Shown: positions 62,546-64,000 of the stretch, one piece after another
How positions within the stretch are numbered: the stretch's first letter is position 1
Layout of the letters: each line of letters starts with the position of its first letter
DNA from: Sycobia sp. Sy_11
Taxonomy: Eukaryota > Arthropoda > Insecta > Hymenoptera > Epichrysomallidae
DNA length: 64,000 nt
Direction of reading: 5' to 3'
Assembly: GCA_018907035.1 (NCBI GenBank)
Contig: JACCIC010000001.1
Span: 4,322,001-4,386,000 of the forward strand
Position numbers and translations under genes: made by a program
The notes under the pieces: model-generated
The model's input: the letters and a program-made list of their open reading frames with translations, nothing else
Database searches by the model: none
What the model was told of the DNA's origin: nothing

Positions 62546-62611
62546 GTACACAAACTATTCCTGATGGAGAAGAGAAGCCTAAGAAGAAGAAAAAATCTAA
62601 GATACTAATAG
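62546..62611 (+). CDS. Copy C: propeptide exon of a third S1 protease (partial gene)
   Basis: The acceptor ATTTCTCTTTTAG is followed by a 66-bp exon, phase 1 at both ends, coding GT(Q)TIPDGEE then KPKKKKKSKILIG and stopping at donor G|GTAAAG. ILIG followed by the split Gly codon matches the mature N-terminus of S1 proteases. Unlike A and B, a strongly basic cluster precedes it, so trypsin- or furin-like activation is possible. The intron inside the IxxG motif is absent in A and B, so C is a different lineage or has gained an intron. The catalytic exons lie beyond the window. If unspliced, the frame would end four codons later. Confidence 0.6.
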
Positions 62612-64000
62612 GTAAAGTCAAATAATAACAAGTATAGTTTTCTTTGCGAATTTTGCTTGATTCTAATGAAACAGTTCAAAAAAAATGTAATTACAAACAG
62701 ATTTTAAAGGTCCCACTGCAACACTATAAGATGGGTCCAATAAATGCTATAAATTAATATCCTTGCTCCTTATAATATAAGATTTATAGAGATATAATAA
62801 GTAACACGATGACATGTATTTTTTTATGAATTATGTCCTAATTCTCTTCGAAACTTATTTCGGTAACTTAAAATCAAACAAAAAACTTCAACTATTTTAA
62901 TGTTCTTTGGTTTATCAGCATCTTCAATAAATGTAAAAATAATCGTATATCAGATAATAGATATTACATAATGACACACCTGATTTTTCTTGTATAAATT
63001 TGTGTACGATTTTTTTGTTCTGAAATTTTAAATAAAGATTTTGTAAAAATAACGCGGTTAGGAAAAACATCCTCCTTGTAAAAAATTGCTTGGTTTATAA
63101 AAATCACGGTATTAGGAAACTTGACCCGACTACGATTCTACTTCAAATTTGAAATCTCGATTCAGTTACAATAACCAGGAACAATGAATATCTGGGATGC
63201 AAGAAATAACCCTCAAACTCTTGAAATTCTGTGTATTTGAGTAAAATCAAGTTCATACGTTTGTTTTAATTTTTGAATGGAAATTGTATAATGAGATTTT
63301 AAATAATAATCTAATTCAAAATTCTGAAAACTTTCTGAAACATCTAAATTTTGTATGAAAGTTAGTCAATCTATCGTATTTTTCACTCATTTTCTTAATT
63401 TAGTAGAGATATCCAGTCTGACATACCTAAAGCCACCAGTTAGTACAGCTTTCATCCTACAATGAATATTTCTGCATAAATATAATCATTTTAATTTATT
63501 ATTTAATTAATTTAATTACATAAATCTAGCTATTATTATTATAAAACATATACGAAGGAAGATATTAATTTTTCTAAGCACAAAAAATAAACAAAATTGA
63601 TTTTTGAAATAAAGAATTTATACTCTATACTAGTAAAATTCTAAAAAGTTTAAATTGGTCGATAAATTTTTATTAATATTCTTACTCGCTATATTCATTT
63701 AACCTTGCGTTCTAAATAAACTAATATATGCAAACGTGAAGGAAAATCTTTAGAAGAAATATGATAAAAAAATAAAAGGTAAGGTCAATCAGTTATATGT
63801 CTAATTTTGTTTGTACAGAAATTAGATATATTTTATACAAAATTATCTCCATAGCTTATTTGAATAACTATTTTGAATTTAATGGCATGAACGCATATCA
63901 AGTTTAAAGTTCAAAATTCAATCAATATAAAATTCAAGAATTTCTTTAAAAGAGAGTCACTTCATACGTGTACTTGATAATTGTTATGTAACTCTATTTC
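62612..64000. other. AT-rich, probable copy C intron
   Basis: I looked for the next protease exon (a Cys-Gly-Gly block, or AAHC with His57) and found none. The stretch is AT-rich and is probably the intron following the ILIG exon, continuing out of the window. Confidence 0.5.

Overview
This is AT-rich eukaryotic DNA with introns, very probably from an insect. Hymenoptera (ant, wasp or bee) is my best guess, because short CpG-rich islands sit in an AT-rich background, (GA)n/(CT)n microsatellites are abundant, and the mobile elements (mariner, RNase H-bearing LINE, Ty3/gypsy, tRNA-derived SINEs) are of types common there. The lineage is inferred from style, not proven.

Layout. Bases 1-6000 are gene-poor and hold microsatellites and GC-richer patches. 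About 6030-8995 is a decayed LINE on the minus strand. CpG-rich islands lie near 10.3-11.1 kb, 14.15-15.1 kb and 35.3-36.6 kb. Two of them contain a strong splice-donor sequence (minus strand at 14608, plus strand at 36231), so they may be untranslated first exons or promoters of genes whose coding parts lie outside the window. A decayed mariner lies at 21.25-22.43 kb. Fragments of two different Ty3/gypsy elements are joined end to end at 23.9-26.6 kb. One SINE family has copies at 30.85 kb (+) and 55.4 kb (-).

The only convincing host genes are at the right end: a plus-strand tandem array of secreted chymotrypsin-fold (S1) proteins. Copy A (43394-51059, four exons, about 314 aa) keeps His57, Asp102 and Ser195 but has Arg at position 193. 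Copy B (exons at 56040-58837) keeps His57 and Asp102 but has His in place of Ser195, so it is predicted to be a non-catalytic serine protease homologue. Copy C is only entered: a 66-bp exon at 62546-62611 encodes a lysine-rich propeptide ending in ILIG, and the rest lies beyond the window. A and B share intron positions and phases, lack a basic residue at the usual activation site, and share an unusual C-terminal tail.

The points I find most interesting are these. Copy A's signal exon seems to use a GC-AG intron of 6.4 kb that carries a long (AC)n tract and a long (GT)n tract able to pair with each other. Copy B has no convincing signal-peptide exon of its own. A degraded signal exon resembling copy A's lies before copy C. 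A compact intronless 64-residue secreted-peptide candidate (60829-61023, minus strand) sits between B and C.
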